Assembly (NCBI GenBank): GCA_916613615.1
Contig: OU744730.1
Location: 20,710,406-20,774,405, forward strand
Length of the DNA: 64,000 nt
Direction: 5' to 3'
Source of the DNA: Steromphala cineraria
Taxonomy: Eukaryota; Mollusca; Gastropoda; Trochida; Trochidae
Below are positions 1 through 11,373 of the stretch, in pieces. Every line of letters begins with the position of its first letter. Position 1 is the stretch's first letter. The notes beneath the pieces were generated by a model. The model searched no databases. It was given only the letters and a program-made list of their open reading frames with translations, and had not been told where the DNA came from. The translations under genes were made by a program, and so were the position numbers.

Positions 1-83
1 TTTTATTTTACTATATTTGCTTCTAAAATCAATTTATAACTCTGAAACTATAATGTGTTGACCATAAATAAATATTTTAGATC

Positions 84-490
84 ACTCGGGGCAAAGCGCT
101 CCCCCAGGCTCACTTTGCCCCTTTGAGGGTAGCATTCGATTTTTGCATCATAGAAAATAATTAAAGCAACGAATTGCAAATTTCCTTATTCAATGAATAG
201 ATTATATATGTTTGTGTAATAGGTGCCCTAGAGTTTAATGTTGCGTTTTATGTTTATGTGAAATATTGGAATTCGGACATATTCTTTCGTTAAAGAAAAA
301 TGACGTTTTTTCAACTTTTTGCAATGGTAAGTCTCCAACTCACGCTGACGATGCAAACGTCAATAACAACGATTCTTAACGTTTGCTTGCATTGTTTGAT
401 AATGACAAACTACGTCATCTGTCGATCGTTTAGGAGAAATAACGCTTAGTCACTTTGCCCCGACGGCGCGCTTTGCCCTGGTCTCCCCTA
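84..490. mobile_element. Inverted-repeat element with GGGGCAAAG ends (MITE-like)
   Basis: The left arm (about 84-140) contains GGGGCAAAGCGC and then CACTTTGCCCC. The right arm (about 448-490) contains CACTTTGCCCC and GCGCTTTGCCC in the opposite sense. The 300 bases between are AT-rich with no reading frame. The arrangement suggests a small non-autonomous DNA element; boundaries and target duplication are not clear. Confidence 0.5.
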
Positions 491-1979
491 CTCGCTCTAC
501 GCTTGATGTTTTTATCACCAATTTAACTTACATTGTAGGTTTAAATTTTCTCTCAAATATATCTTGTCTTGTATCTAGTTTTGAAGTTGGACCTAGGGCC
601 TATTTTGTAAATTAAGAAATATATAAAATACTGGTTAACACATGATGAATGTTTTTCTTTGAATTTGATAATGCATTTTTTTTTAACAAATAGATCTACA
701 CAATGCGTAGGTGACCATCTTCTTATTATTCTCTGTGCTTGACACAAAGACGTCAATCGTTAATCTGAGATCATACGTATATGGGTTATATGACACTTTC
801 ATTTGTTTCTAATTTAAACACCAATCTTAGTGAAATCCGGCACCGAATCTAACGAATGAAAATGAAGTTAAAAGATCTAGTCTCGCTCGTTTTAGAAACA
901 AGATATGATAATAGCATCCCCCGCTGTCTCCAACGTTTAAACTGCAAACCTGGAGCCTCTTTGATTTTCAAAATCGATAAAAATATGTTGTCTCTTGCGC
1001 GCAGGCCGTCAAAGAAGTAAAAGCCAACCAGACAGCAACTGATTCGTGCAGCTTGAAGTAATTGGACCTGACAAATTGACTCGACTAAGCATTTTTAAAG
1101 CCTACTTTTAAATAGGACAGTTTATTTTCAAACTCAATGATATTTTGAGAGATTTATTGAGAATTTGTGTCAGAGTTTGGTTTGAAAATGAGAATGAAGT
1201 GAACTGAATATGTTTTCGTATATGATATTCGTTAGGTTTATTAATCATTTGATTAATGAGTGTGGTTGTTTGTCTCTTGTATTTTATTTTGTTGCTTTTT
1301 TAAACCGTTTTATTACACAGAAGTTACCAAGAATGTACATTAGATACAATCGTACGTATTACATATATTTTGTCATCTGCTGACAAATATGGTGAGGCAA
1401 GGTTCAAAATGATAATAATATTTGAAGTTGAATATTTGTTTAAAGAAACACAAGGTTAGTTGAAAATTAGAAAGAGAGAGGGGGCATTTTTATAAGTTTT
1501 ATGATAGAGAATAGATGATAAACAAACATCCTTTAAATGGGTGTTCTTCTACCATACAATATTCCAAAAAAGTGTTTCATGACATTTGCTGTTTATTGAA
1601 TAAAAGTGTGTTGAAAGTTTGAACAAGTACATATTCAATATCAGTAATTCAGCCCTCACGGTTCCACAAACAGACAATTGAAGGTTGATGCTCAACATAT
1701 ATGTCCATATAGATTAATTCAGTCATGATTGTTGCTAACTCCTTGTAGAGCAATGCAATCACGAAAGATGTTGTTGATATATTTATATAATTGAAATACT
1801 ACAAACACACATCCAAGATGACTTCTGCATTACAAAATTTGGCTCGTTTATGAATGACTTGAGTTAAGTAAGACTATCATAAAAGAAAGACCAGATGTTC
1901 AACCAGTCGAATGGCACTTGGTATTTATCAATTGAATATCTCTGTCTTTAAAATGTATTTCCTTCATTTGTTCTCAATT
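491..1979. other. AT-rich intergenic DNA, nothing recognised
   Basis: No credible reading frame, RNA gene or repeat family seen. Short open frames here lack codon structure and any recognisable motif. Confidence 0.6.
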
Positions 1980-2430
1980 ACTCAGTTCTTCTATTTGACC
2001 TTGAAGTATGAATCTTTCTTTAGTTCTATATTCCAGATTCTCTAACAAGTTTTTCTTCTATGTACATGTCTGTCTTCTTTTCACGTTTCTCCTCTATATT
2101 TTAATTGATTTTCGTTTATATTAAAGTTTCTAGTATATATTCTCTCCTTCTTTTTTAAATCCACATTCAAATTTATCTTTCATTCATATTTAGTTTGTTT
2201 TGTATATTCAAGATTATCTTCTTCATTCAAAATGTTCTTCAATAAAAGTTGATCATTTAATATTCAAGTTTTGTCTATATTCAAGTTTCCTTCCTTAATT
2301 CAAAATTCTCTTCATCAGACAGTTCAGGTCATCTTCTATATTCAAGATCAACTTCTTTATCCACAATCATATTTTATATTAAAGTGATTGTTCTATATTC
2401 ATGTGTATATCATCTTTTCACAATTTCTCC
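1980..2430. repeat. Decayed pyrimidine-rich tandem repeat
   Basis: Words such as TATATTCAAG, TTCTTC and TATTAAAG recur irregularly every 30-50 bases on a T/C-rich strand. It looks like an old, diverged minisatellite. The period is too degraded to state. Confidence 0.4.
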
Positions 2431-5400
2431 TATATTCCGGCATTCAGTCATTTAGCAGCTATTTTACCAAATCCAATCCTTGAAGTAAACGTCTATCATT
2501 TGTGTTTAAGCTTTATTTGAATTAATTTGCTTTGTACAGATGTTTTATGTGATACTTAGTCCATTTCAAATCTGAGTTTTATCTCCCTTCATACTTTTGC
2601 GCTCCTTCTGTAACTTATCTTCCATTCAGTATCCTACATGTGTTGTGTATTTCAGTGGTCAATCCTGTCTGTTCGCCAGTTATTCAATTGGACATTCTCA
2701 ATTTATCTATCAATGAGTGCAATGAAGTCTATCCATGCCCTCCAGAAAGGCACCTTTACTTTGATGATTAATTTATCACTTTTACAAAATAAGATTATCC
2801 AACGAAAGGCAGATTTATATCCACATTTAAGTATATTCAATATATATTAAACGTTCGACGTGTATTTGAGAAATACAAAACACTAAAGTCGTAAGTGTTA
2901 AAGTCGTAAGTCGTAAGTCCATTTACTGTTAATCATTTCTCAACTTGTATGACAGGTTATTGACAAACATATCTTAAAACATATAGTTATGAAAAATTAG
3001 AACAAAATTAGAATAAATCGAAAAGAACTAAACTACTTTATCTTGACATTAAGAGACATATTATGGTTCATTATGTTTTTATTCCACCAAAAGAGATCAG
3101 GACGCTGGCAAGACATCTGCAGACGACAAAATGGCGACACAGAAGAACTTGTTTAATGTCGTCTGCAACGACAGTGATTTTCTATTCACGTGACACCTCC
3201 AGTTTTTTAAACGTCTGCTTCCTTGAAAATGGCTCTTAGGGTGCTATTGTTGTCTTTCCGAGCCTCGTTTTGAATACCATGTCACAGCGCAATTTGAGAT
3301 GAGTTTCTCATGTTAATATTCTTGCAGGCGCAATTATATGCGCGAAAAAACCCGTCTGATTGTTTCGCTTTGTGTCGATGATCTGAGCAAACATATTCTG
3401 GTCCACTTCAAAATGGCGGACATTAACAGACGATAAAAAAATCAAATGGAGTTATGTGATATATTGAGAAATATTTTAATAAATACTGATATCCATCAAC
3501 CGTTATGAACGTTTGTTACCATAGGGGGTTTACAAGGAGGGAGGGTGAGGGGGGACTGAGGGCTGAGGGGAGGGGTACTTCAATCTTTATGATTGAAAAA
3601 ACGAGAGAGGAACATTAGAGATTTGTCAGATGAGGTCGCCTGCAACCCAAACAAGCCATGGCCGGGCTGGTCACTACAAGATGGTTAAGCGATTTTATAG
3701 AAATTGAATACTGAGTGATCAATGGCTGCAGATATGACCTGTTTTGAAGGAGCAGTCGTAATGAGCGCCAGGGATCTAGGAGGCACAAATGATGTAATTT
3801 CAAGCCGTATCTCGCCGATACAAGCGCAAGTATAGATTACGGGGCAGAGCTTGGGGCTAGGGCTACACTAAGGTTGGTGATAAGGAAAATGAAAGGCTTA
3901 TGAGATCTTATGAAATGCGAGTTTCGATCAATAAGGAGTAGGGGCTAGCAATTACATGGGCCAAAAATATCGGATTAATTACTTGTGCGACCCTCTGAGA
4001 GTACAGGGGGCTCGTTATGGCAACTTCGTCTTCACATATGACGTCTAAATAAGAAAAAAATATTCATAATTGACGCGTCCCTACAATGCAAACTGGCTGA
4101 GACTGATTTGGACTGCTGTGTAATTTTTACCACGCTATCGATGCCAATGTGTCATTTCGAATTGGCTAACTGCAATTTTAGACTGACGTGCGAGGGACCG
4201 GTGTAATGTTTTTTAACAAACTATCCGTGTGATTTTGGCTAGCTGTTTTTCTCAAATTAGTCCCCTGATAAGTAGGGCTTTAAAAGCATTGTCAAAAACA
4301 GCCATGTATTACTCCTGGTAAAATGAATTGATCACTGCGATTTAGCATGTAATAATGCATTTTCTGTTCTTTTAGGGTAATAATCATGTTTTTTCGTTGG
4401 CAAGTTGCTGATGTTAATGAATAAATAAGTCAACTTTAATAATGTTAGACTAATTACTATATATACTCTTATACTCCACGTGTTTTGTACCACAGGGACA
4501 TGTATCGCTTATACTTACTTATCTATACTTTCTTACTTAAAAGTTAAAGACCAACGTTATTTCAGTATTGAAGTATTAATTAGTTCATGTAATGATCCAA
4601 ACGGTGCTTTAAGTTTTAATAATGGAACATTCTTAAATTTTGGAATATATGCACATTATATCAGTATCAGTTGTATCAGTATGATGACACACAGGCATTC
4701 ATTTAGTAATATACATAAACATACTGTTCATTGATTTTAAGGTACTAGGAATGTTTTCTTTATTGTTCAGGATGTACAGAACGTTTTTTTACAAGGAATC
4801 ATTTGAACATCTAACACCTCTGATAAAAGATGGATTACACTATTCAGAGAAAGATCGCTGCCTTAACATCTGAAGAAAACACCGAAGAAACAAAGAATTC
4901 CAGTTGAAGATAAGATAAGCTCAAAAGTAACGATTAATGAGTCATTAACGTGCCAATAACGATCATATCAGTCTCTGACACGCATACTACAGATTTGCAT
5001 AGTCTTCTCATGCAACCAATGGGGGCCAATCTGCTGCTGTTGAAACGGCTATATTCCTTTACGAGTGCTCTTTCGAGTTCCTGTTTGATACATGATACTA
5101 TATTATCTGATATGCTTTTGGGAGAAGGTTCCATACATGTTCAATTGGCGACCGATCAGATCTCTCCGTCCGCTCAATGTTTCAATTAGGAGGTACACTA
5201 TCCTTTCTTTGGAGGAGCATTGTCGTCTATAAGAGAGTTATTCCCGGTAGTTCCAGTGTAAGGTTTGACGTAGACATCCAAGATCTCATCCATGCAACGA
5301 ATCTGTCATGGTGCCATTCTCAAGATCATGCAGATCAATCGACCCACCCCGGCTGATTCCACCCATACCATGACTGAACCTCCTCAACACCTATCATGTT

Positions 5401-7080
5401 CAGTAATTCTGCCAAACGTTGACCCTGTTTCAGTTTTCTCCAAACTTCCATCCGTCTATCATTTAAGAGGCTACAGAATCTCGATACATCCGTGAACAAC
5501 TCAGGAGTCATAAGCAGTTGAATCGACATAAAGAGGAACCCGCTCCCTGGTCAAATGTCGCCTTCGACGGCGTGGATTCACCATTTTAGGTTGAAGGTTT
5601 AGGTGTGTTGCAAATTTCTAAGGACTCGCAGCTAAAGGATTACCATACAGATTGCAACGAGAACCCTTACCTTAATTATCCTGATGAACTTGTTTATTAT
5701 GGTTGGCATTACTTTTGGAAAACTTGCTCAATGATGCTAGTTTAGAAAGCTTGTTTGTAGCTCTGAACCGACCGAGCGAACCCGTATTCGAACTGGGTGA
5801 CATTGTCTAGATAAATGATGATTATTCGATTTACTAACTTTGCCGTTCATTCTGCTCTGTTAACCATCTTGAATATATATAACTTCATACTATTGAAGAT
5901 TCTTGTCCCAAAGTAGTTAGAGAGTGAGTAGGATTTGATTAGTTTCAGCAATAGTCCACCAGAACAGTTGATTGGGACGAAAGAGGATGGGAAAGATGAA
6001 GGAAAAAACAGAAAGAAATGCGAAGTGTGAGGAGAAACAACAGGTTTAGAACAACATAAACTGTCTGACTTCTATCCTTTGACCCGTCCAGCTTGTGTGC
6101 TTTCATAGTTTTCATGGTTACAAACCACAACACCGCGATAAGGTATTGAGTCAAGTGGTGGTTTTTCAATGTTAACCTTCGCCTAAAACCAACATCTGAA
6201 CTTTGAAATACCACTATGAAAACAATCATCTTAACTTTATACAACGACAATGTCTTTCTCTTACGTAATTTATATAATTATATTAGGCCTACATGTATAT
6301 GTAAATAATATTGTGTTGTCATTGAAATCATCAACATAACTATAATGTATCTTCATTTATACCATCCACGTAACTGTATACAACGACAATGTCCTTCGTG
6401 AAATCGAATAGAAAAGATCTAATAAAACCATTATTGTAAACATGTACAACCTTGATACCCTTTATGTGAGCATTGTAAGAAAGGCTGTAATAGATTCATC
6501 ACCAGGACCGTGCATACCGCAATAGTCTGAACGTAACTTGTAAGCATATTAAATTGACTATAAATGCTCTACAAACAGCATCAACCACACTTGTCTTTTA
6601 ATGCATCTTTATATAAAATACTTTAATACTAATTTAATATTCTTTGTAGAATCACAATACTTTATGTTTCAGCATTGTATATCAGCTAAATCATTATCAA
6701 TACTCTATATGCTATAGTGTATGTGTAAGAATTATATATTGAATATAAAGGCTATTCTGAAAACCTCACCATAACCTCATTATCCTATGTGGAAGCATAT
6801 CATAAGTTACATATACTGTGTCTGACACACCAAACAACATCATCATACTTATGTAAAATCAAACGCGCCAGTGTGTACGCATTTCAAATTGAATGTAAAG
6901 ACTTTACTTACACCACTAAAACGTTATTACAAAATAGTCTGGTGACCCATGCATAAATATTGAATATAACTGCTAAACATCATACAAAAGTATAACCTCA
7001 TGTCAAGTCGAACATAAAGGCTTTACTAAAACATATTCATATCTATGTTGGGGCTCAAAAAACAAGGTGCATGTTGTATA
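2431..7080. other. Intergenic DNA without recognisable genes
   Basis: Mostly AT-rich. The part from 3060 to 4270 is more complex and has two AAAATGGCG words (3129 and 3410) resembling YY1 sites. A short phrase, TATACAACGACAATGTC, occurs at about 6238 and 6377. Between 6540 and 7040 diverged words like TAAAGGCT recur and may be a decayed part of the adjoining 7.1 kb element. No coding exon or RNA gene is supported. Confidence 0.5.
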
Positions 7081-7084
7081 TGTT

Positions 7085-7490
7085 CAAGATGGCGATGGTG
7101 GTATTTGTATGACTCTTCTAAAACCATCCATATTCCAATGAACAACCTCAATGCTCTGTGTGTAAACCTTTTAAGGCCTAGAAAGCTGAAACTTTGTGTA
7201 CAGACTCCTTGACTAATGAGGATTAAAAACTGTAGCTTTGGTGGCCCTGTGGCCCCTACTTAAGGCTACAGGGGCCACGTCCTTAAAACCTATTTTCATC
7301 TTCTTCTCCAGAAGCATAAGGCCTAGAAAGCTGTAACTTTGTGTACAGTCTCCTTGACTAGTCATGATTATAAAGTGCAGATTTTGTGACCCTGTGGCCC
7401 CTACTAAGGGGGGAACCACATTGGCCACACCCTAAAGCAAAATCAAATGTAAAGCCTGATGAGCTACCGAGCCAATGGCTCTATTTTTTA
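7085..7490 (-). mobile_element. 'AGCTC' family dispersed element, short copy
   Basis: Two diverged units carry words found reversed in the 49-50 kb array: AAAACCTATTTTCATCTTCT, CTCCTTGAC and CTGTGGCCCC. The right border reads CCTGATGAGCTAC followed by GAGCCAATGGCTC. Its complement matches the left border of the 48.8 kb copy, including the small GAGCC/GGCTC hairpin. The layout, internal direct repeats in a terminal frame, resembles the 'pearl'/Helentron-associated elements of molluscs. That family assignment is inferred. Confidence 0.7.
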
Positions 7491-8389
7491 ATATTGACAA
7501 ATATTTGTTAACAATCCATGTATCACAACGGAAATGGGCCAAGAAAATGCTTTAACTTCTAGAGCTGAGTAATCTAGACTTGCTATATTTTTCTAGACTG
7601 GGTCGGTCGTCAATTGAATATTTTTTGCTCTATGGTCTTGATAACAGACCACATATGAACCTAAACATGTGCAGCAAGAACAGCGTGTCTGTTGCATATC
7701 GAAGAAAGCTCTTCAAACCATTATCATGGTCCTTTTGCCAGTATTTAGTGTAAGACTCTTCTATAAAGATCGTGACTATTTAAACTGAAACTCTACAAAC
7801 CATTATCGTGATCTCTTTGAAATAATAGTCAGTGTAAGACTTTTCTATAAAAATCTTGACAATGAAATTTCCACTTTCCAGCATATTTTATTGTCTTGTA
7901 TGTACACACTTGACTGTCCTATTCAACACTTGTACATATCAGTATTCATCTGGACAATATTGGTCAGTTTTATGATGACCACGATATGGAGAGTTCGGAC
8001 CTTTATACCCCATTCTGACACAAGAGGTACTCCTAAACAGATAACGAACTGCAGAAAGGATAGATGATTGTAATAAACGCCTTACACCAACCATTTATTT
8101 ACTCAAAGGAATTAACCCTTTTATGGCCCAGGATCCGGATACGAAGTTCGACTGCGAATATGATAGTAGCGTTAACCCTTTCGCCCCTTCAAGCCACAAA
8201 AACGGGTTTGTACCTGGTTTATTATAGGTGAAAGGATAACTTTATTTTATTGAAGTCTTATCTCAAGACTTTACTAATGCACATGAACAATATAAAACTC
8301 AATAAGACAGGGTTTTTTTTAAATTCTAAAATTTAAGATTTATAATTTGCCTTTCAGGTAAAAGTTGAGCTCAATTAAGATTTCAACGT
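7491..8389. other. AT-rich intergenic DNA containing one small MITE
   Basis: Apart from the 70-bp element at 8172-8240, I see only AT-rich DNA. Loosely repeated phrases (AGTGTAAGACT with TTCTATAAA at about 7750 and 7835) suggest an old local duplication. Confidence 0.45.
8172..8240. mobile_element. ~70-bp TTAACCCTTTC miniature inverted-repeat element
   Basis: The left end is TTAACCCTTTCGCCCC and the right end AGGTGAAAGGATAAC. The ends and internal words (AAGCCACAAA, a GTTTGTACCTG block) resemble the copies at 30341-30412 and 51693-51772. There is no coding capacity. Confidence 0.55.
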
Positions 8390-9060
8390 TTAGTTGTCTG
8401 AAGGCTCCTTTTCGCTGACAATAAACGCCTTTTTATCCCTGCAAAAGTCTCATATTTTCTGGAGGACTTTAACCCCCAAATGTCATATGGCAGTAATTCA
8501 CATATAATAAACGCATTATATTAACTCATGAACAGCTGTGCGTTTTTGAATGAGATTAACCCCCTCGGTGCCATGTCGCATTCTTGTGTCATAACATGAT
8601 GTCCAATTGTCTGACCTCGGCACAAATGTGACCCGGGCTCGTCCCTCCGCTATTAATCATGCATTTATTTATCCCCCGAAATGCCCTCCTGACCGATCAC
8701 ATCTCACAATGTCAAAAGGTTAGCCATCGTCAGACAGTGGTGGATGTATGCAAATGGTGACCAAGTCGCCTTAATTAACCCGCTTGGTAAAGACGCGATC
8801 TGTTATGGCTCTTTTAATAGTCATGGGTCGCGGCAAATTTATGGCAGACCATAAGATATACACTTTATAGTCGGCAATCAATTCATAAGCGTACACACAA
8901 CGGCTTTTAGTGGGGGAGTTTGAGAACTCTTCCCCGAGTGAGGTAATTTCGATGAGATCTTTACGATCATTTAGGTGGCACCACAAACAATCTAAGCAAT
9001 CCAACATGGTCGCTTTATGAAACAAGAACAATTTTAACATGGTGATCTTCTATGAAATCT
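8390..9060. promoter_or_regulatory. Candidate conserved non-coding regulatory block
   Basis: Repeat-free and higher in complexity than its surroundings. It holds a POU octamer ATGCAAAT (8748-8755), TTAATTAA (8771-8778), CTATTAATCATGCAT (about 8649) and several AATAAACG/TTTATGG words typical of homeodomain sites. The longest open frame (minus strand, 89 codons) shows no domain or convincing codon pattern. Regulatory status is inferred from texture only. Confidence 0.4.
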
Positions 9061-9307
9061 CTGATCAATTATCTTAGTCGGGTTAAATAATTGAATTGGT
9101 TTCTGGTATAAGATCTTATACATACATTTCACGTTGTTATATTCCATCGTTTCAACAAGAATAACATGAAATGTGTCTGTTTTAACGATTGGACCCACCC
9201 AACGGTTTCAGAGGTCTTACGTACCTGTATACATGTTATGTAAAACCTTTGTTACCGTGGATACAAGACCGCCTGTAATGTTATTTAGTTTTAATTTTAA
9301 CAATAAC

Positions 9308-9352
9308 CTCAATCACTTCCGCTAGGGCAGTATTTCAGCCATTAGCGGCGAA
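9308..9352 (+). repeat. SINE tail-domain fragment
   Basis: CCGCTAGGGCAGTATTTCAG followed by CCATTAGCGGC matches fragments at 19681-19726 and 20836-20873. It lies beside the full SINE, and its CCGCTT...AGTATT...GCGGC layout is a diverged form of that SINE's tail. Confidence 0.5.
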
Positions 9353-9379
9353 CTTCCCACAGAGGTGGCTCTAGAAAGG

Positions 9380-9692
9380 TGAGGTGATCTGGGATTTATT
9401 GCCGCTTTCAAAAGTATTTCACTTATATCGCGGCTGCTAATATTATTTCAGGGAGAAAGCCTGCAGTACAACTGTGGCTATGCATTGCGGTGAAACCTGC
9501 GAAAACGGCTGGAACTAGCGAACCATGGGTGGCACTACGCTGAAATTCAGTGTAGCATTGCACCCAAACCTGACTGCACGTAAACCGTTGTCTACTGTAG
9601 ACAATGTTGCCGAGCCCCTGGCAGGATTCGAACCACGGGCCACCTGATCCGAAGCCAAACGCGCTTACCACTGCGCCATCCCGCCCCTGGTT
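9380..9692 (-). mobile_element. tRNA-derived SINE, full-length copy
   Basis: On the minus strand a tRNA-like head contains an A box TGGCGCAGTGG (9668-9678) and a B box GGTTCGAATCC (9624-9634), about 34 bases apart as in tRNAs. The body (GGTTTCACCGCAATGC, CTTTCTCCCTG) follows, then a tail domain with GCGATATAAGTGAAATA, ending in CACCTCACC repeats. The same body is present at 30.5, 36.6 and 63.8 kb. The head is too divergent beyond the Pol III boxes to be a working tRNA gene. Confidence 0.85.
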
Positions 9693-9699
9693 CAAGTAA

Positions 9700-11140
9700 C
9701 CCTACTTGGCTAACCTGTTTTTACTCGACCACTTTCTTTGGCTGAAATTGAGAGCATGATTTAGTGCAATGAAAGAGAGTTGTGCAATGAGCGTCGCTGC
9801 TTCAAAAGTAAATCTTTGTCATGTCTGTCAGCTGTGGGAAAACTAATGTAAACTTCGAAGATCAGTTTTCTTGACGGACCAAGGAAATGTAATAAGGCGA
9901 CCAAATCTTTGCATCAACCTTTCAATGCAAGAGGTGATTTCATTGTGTGTGTTACATCTGTTTTCAAGCTGGGGGAACTTGCCGTAACATTTGAAAGAGC
10001 TCGAGTTAAAACAGAGGCTAGCGTTTGGAGATATGACTGATGCTATATCACTGTTTCGAGAGGTTTTATGCGAGGCATTTCATACGAATGTAACATGTTC
10101 TTGCAGGTACGTGAATCCGTTCCCCAATCTTAAATAATTAACACTAAAATGGCGGCCAGTAGTTTCCACTTTATACTTGATAATGTTACTACTAAATATA
10201 CAAATAAAAGACTTTTTCTCAATAAATAACAATTATTTTTGTAACAGGTAATTAACATAAAAGTCTATAGAAGTTTCTCTAACGATGACTCCCTTTTATG
10301 TATGCATGCACGTTCATTTCTTGCTTCACGAACATCACGTGCACTTCTCACGACTTATTTGTGCATTGTTTCTCTTCACGATCTGAATGGAAATTTACTT
10401 TCCCCACGACTTTCACGTGCTTTTTGACATCTCAATTTCTGAGGTTCATACCTTTTCGAGTGACATTCGACTTGAGGTGTCCGGATTTGTTTAGATTAGT
10501 TATTTTCTTCATAAGGCCACTTTCTTCGACTTGGAATTACAAGTTCTGATAATTCAAATGATAAACCTATTGAAATATTTTACAAACATAAACATTGTAC
10601 AGGATCGATTTGTTTTAGATTCAAACTATACGTTTCTTTTTTTAATTTAAAGGATCTGCTATTAATTTAGCTTAACAGCTTACAAATGTTACATACTGAC
10701 TATTATAAATAATGTCTGTACGTAATAAAACAAGGTTACATCTTCGGCCGGCTGATGAACGTGTTAACTAAATGTCAGGTTTGCCGATAAAACCAAAATT
10801 TAGGATGACAATTTATAAGCGAGCTCATAAGGTCAGTTGTTAATGACATGTTTTATACCACACTGTTTGTCAAAAACCTGTCATGTAAATGTACATTGTA
10901 TGTCATTATATATCATTTCATTCTGTCTCATATGTATTTTTTCTACAATTTATTGTATCGCATATAAACATTTAACGTTCAAGTTAGGTGAAGTATTCAA
11001 ACTAGACTTTTATTAAGAACTTATACTATTTTGTTTGATAAGAAGTAAACATTTTAACGGCGAAATGTAAAGGAACATGAAAATGGAGTTCAACCTTATT
11101 GAGCTTTCAAAATTTGCTGTAAAGAAAGACGTTATTTTGT
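9700..11140. other. Intergenic DNA, nothing recognised
   Basis: No gene, RNA or repeat family is supported. An 83-codon frame at 10298-10549 (plus strand) has no recognisable motif. A YY1-like AAAATGGCGGCC word is at about 10147. Confidence 0.5.
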
Positions 11141-11147
11141 ACTTGAT

Positions 11148-11373
11148 TTAAAGGGACAGTCCTATCGGGGTATATTTTGTGGAAATAAAATTCAAAAGTT
11201 CTTCCCTGGTTATACTTATATATGATTATTACATGATTATGTCACACCTTTTTCAAATAGCTTAGTGAGGATGACATCTTAGTTGTTCTAGATGTAACGA
11301 TTTCACAAAGAATAGAATGCATCACTGCGCCCTTTTGAATTTCGTTTCCACAAAAAATACCCGATAAGGTGCA
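11148..11373. mobile_element. TTAA-flanked AGGGACAG MITE, diverged copy
   Basis: It begins TTAAAGGGACAG...CTATCGGG and ends with GAATTTCGTTTCCACAAAAA then a degraded terminus. Left arm and right arm are complementary, and both match the intact copy at 18140-18332. The 3' terminal bases are eroded. Confidence 0.65.

Noticed and set aside
5945..6250. 101-codon minus-strand hydrophobic frame
   Set aside because: Composition follows the T-rich strand, with no domain, no splice context and no support from neighbouring sequence.
9624..9690. Possible functional tRNA gene on the minus strand
   Set aside because: A and B boxes are good, but it continues into the shared SINE body instead of ending in a T-run terminator, and the same head appears at 36.8 kb.
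9423..9695. 90-codon minus-strand frame beginning in a GRDGAVVSAFGFGSGGPWFES-like peptide
   Set aside because: This peptide is the translation of the tRNA-derived SINE head. The same peptide type appears from the 36.6 kb copy.
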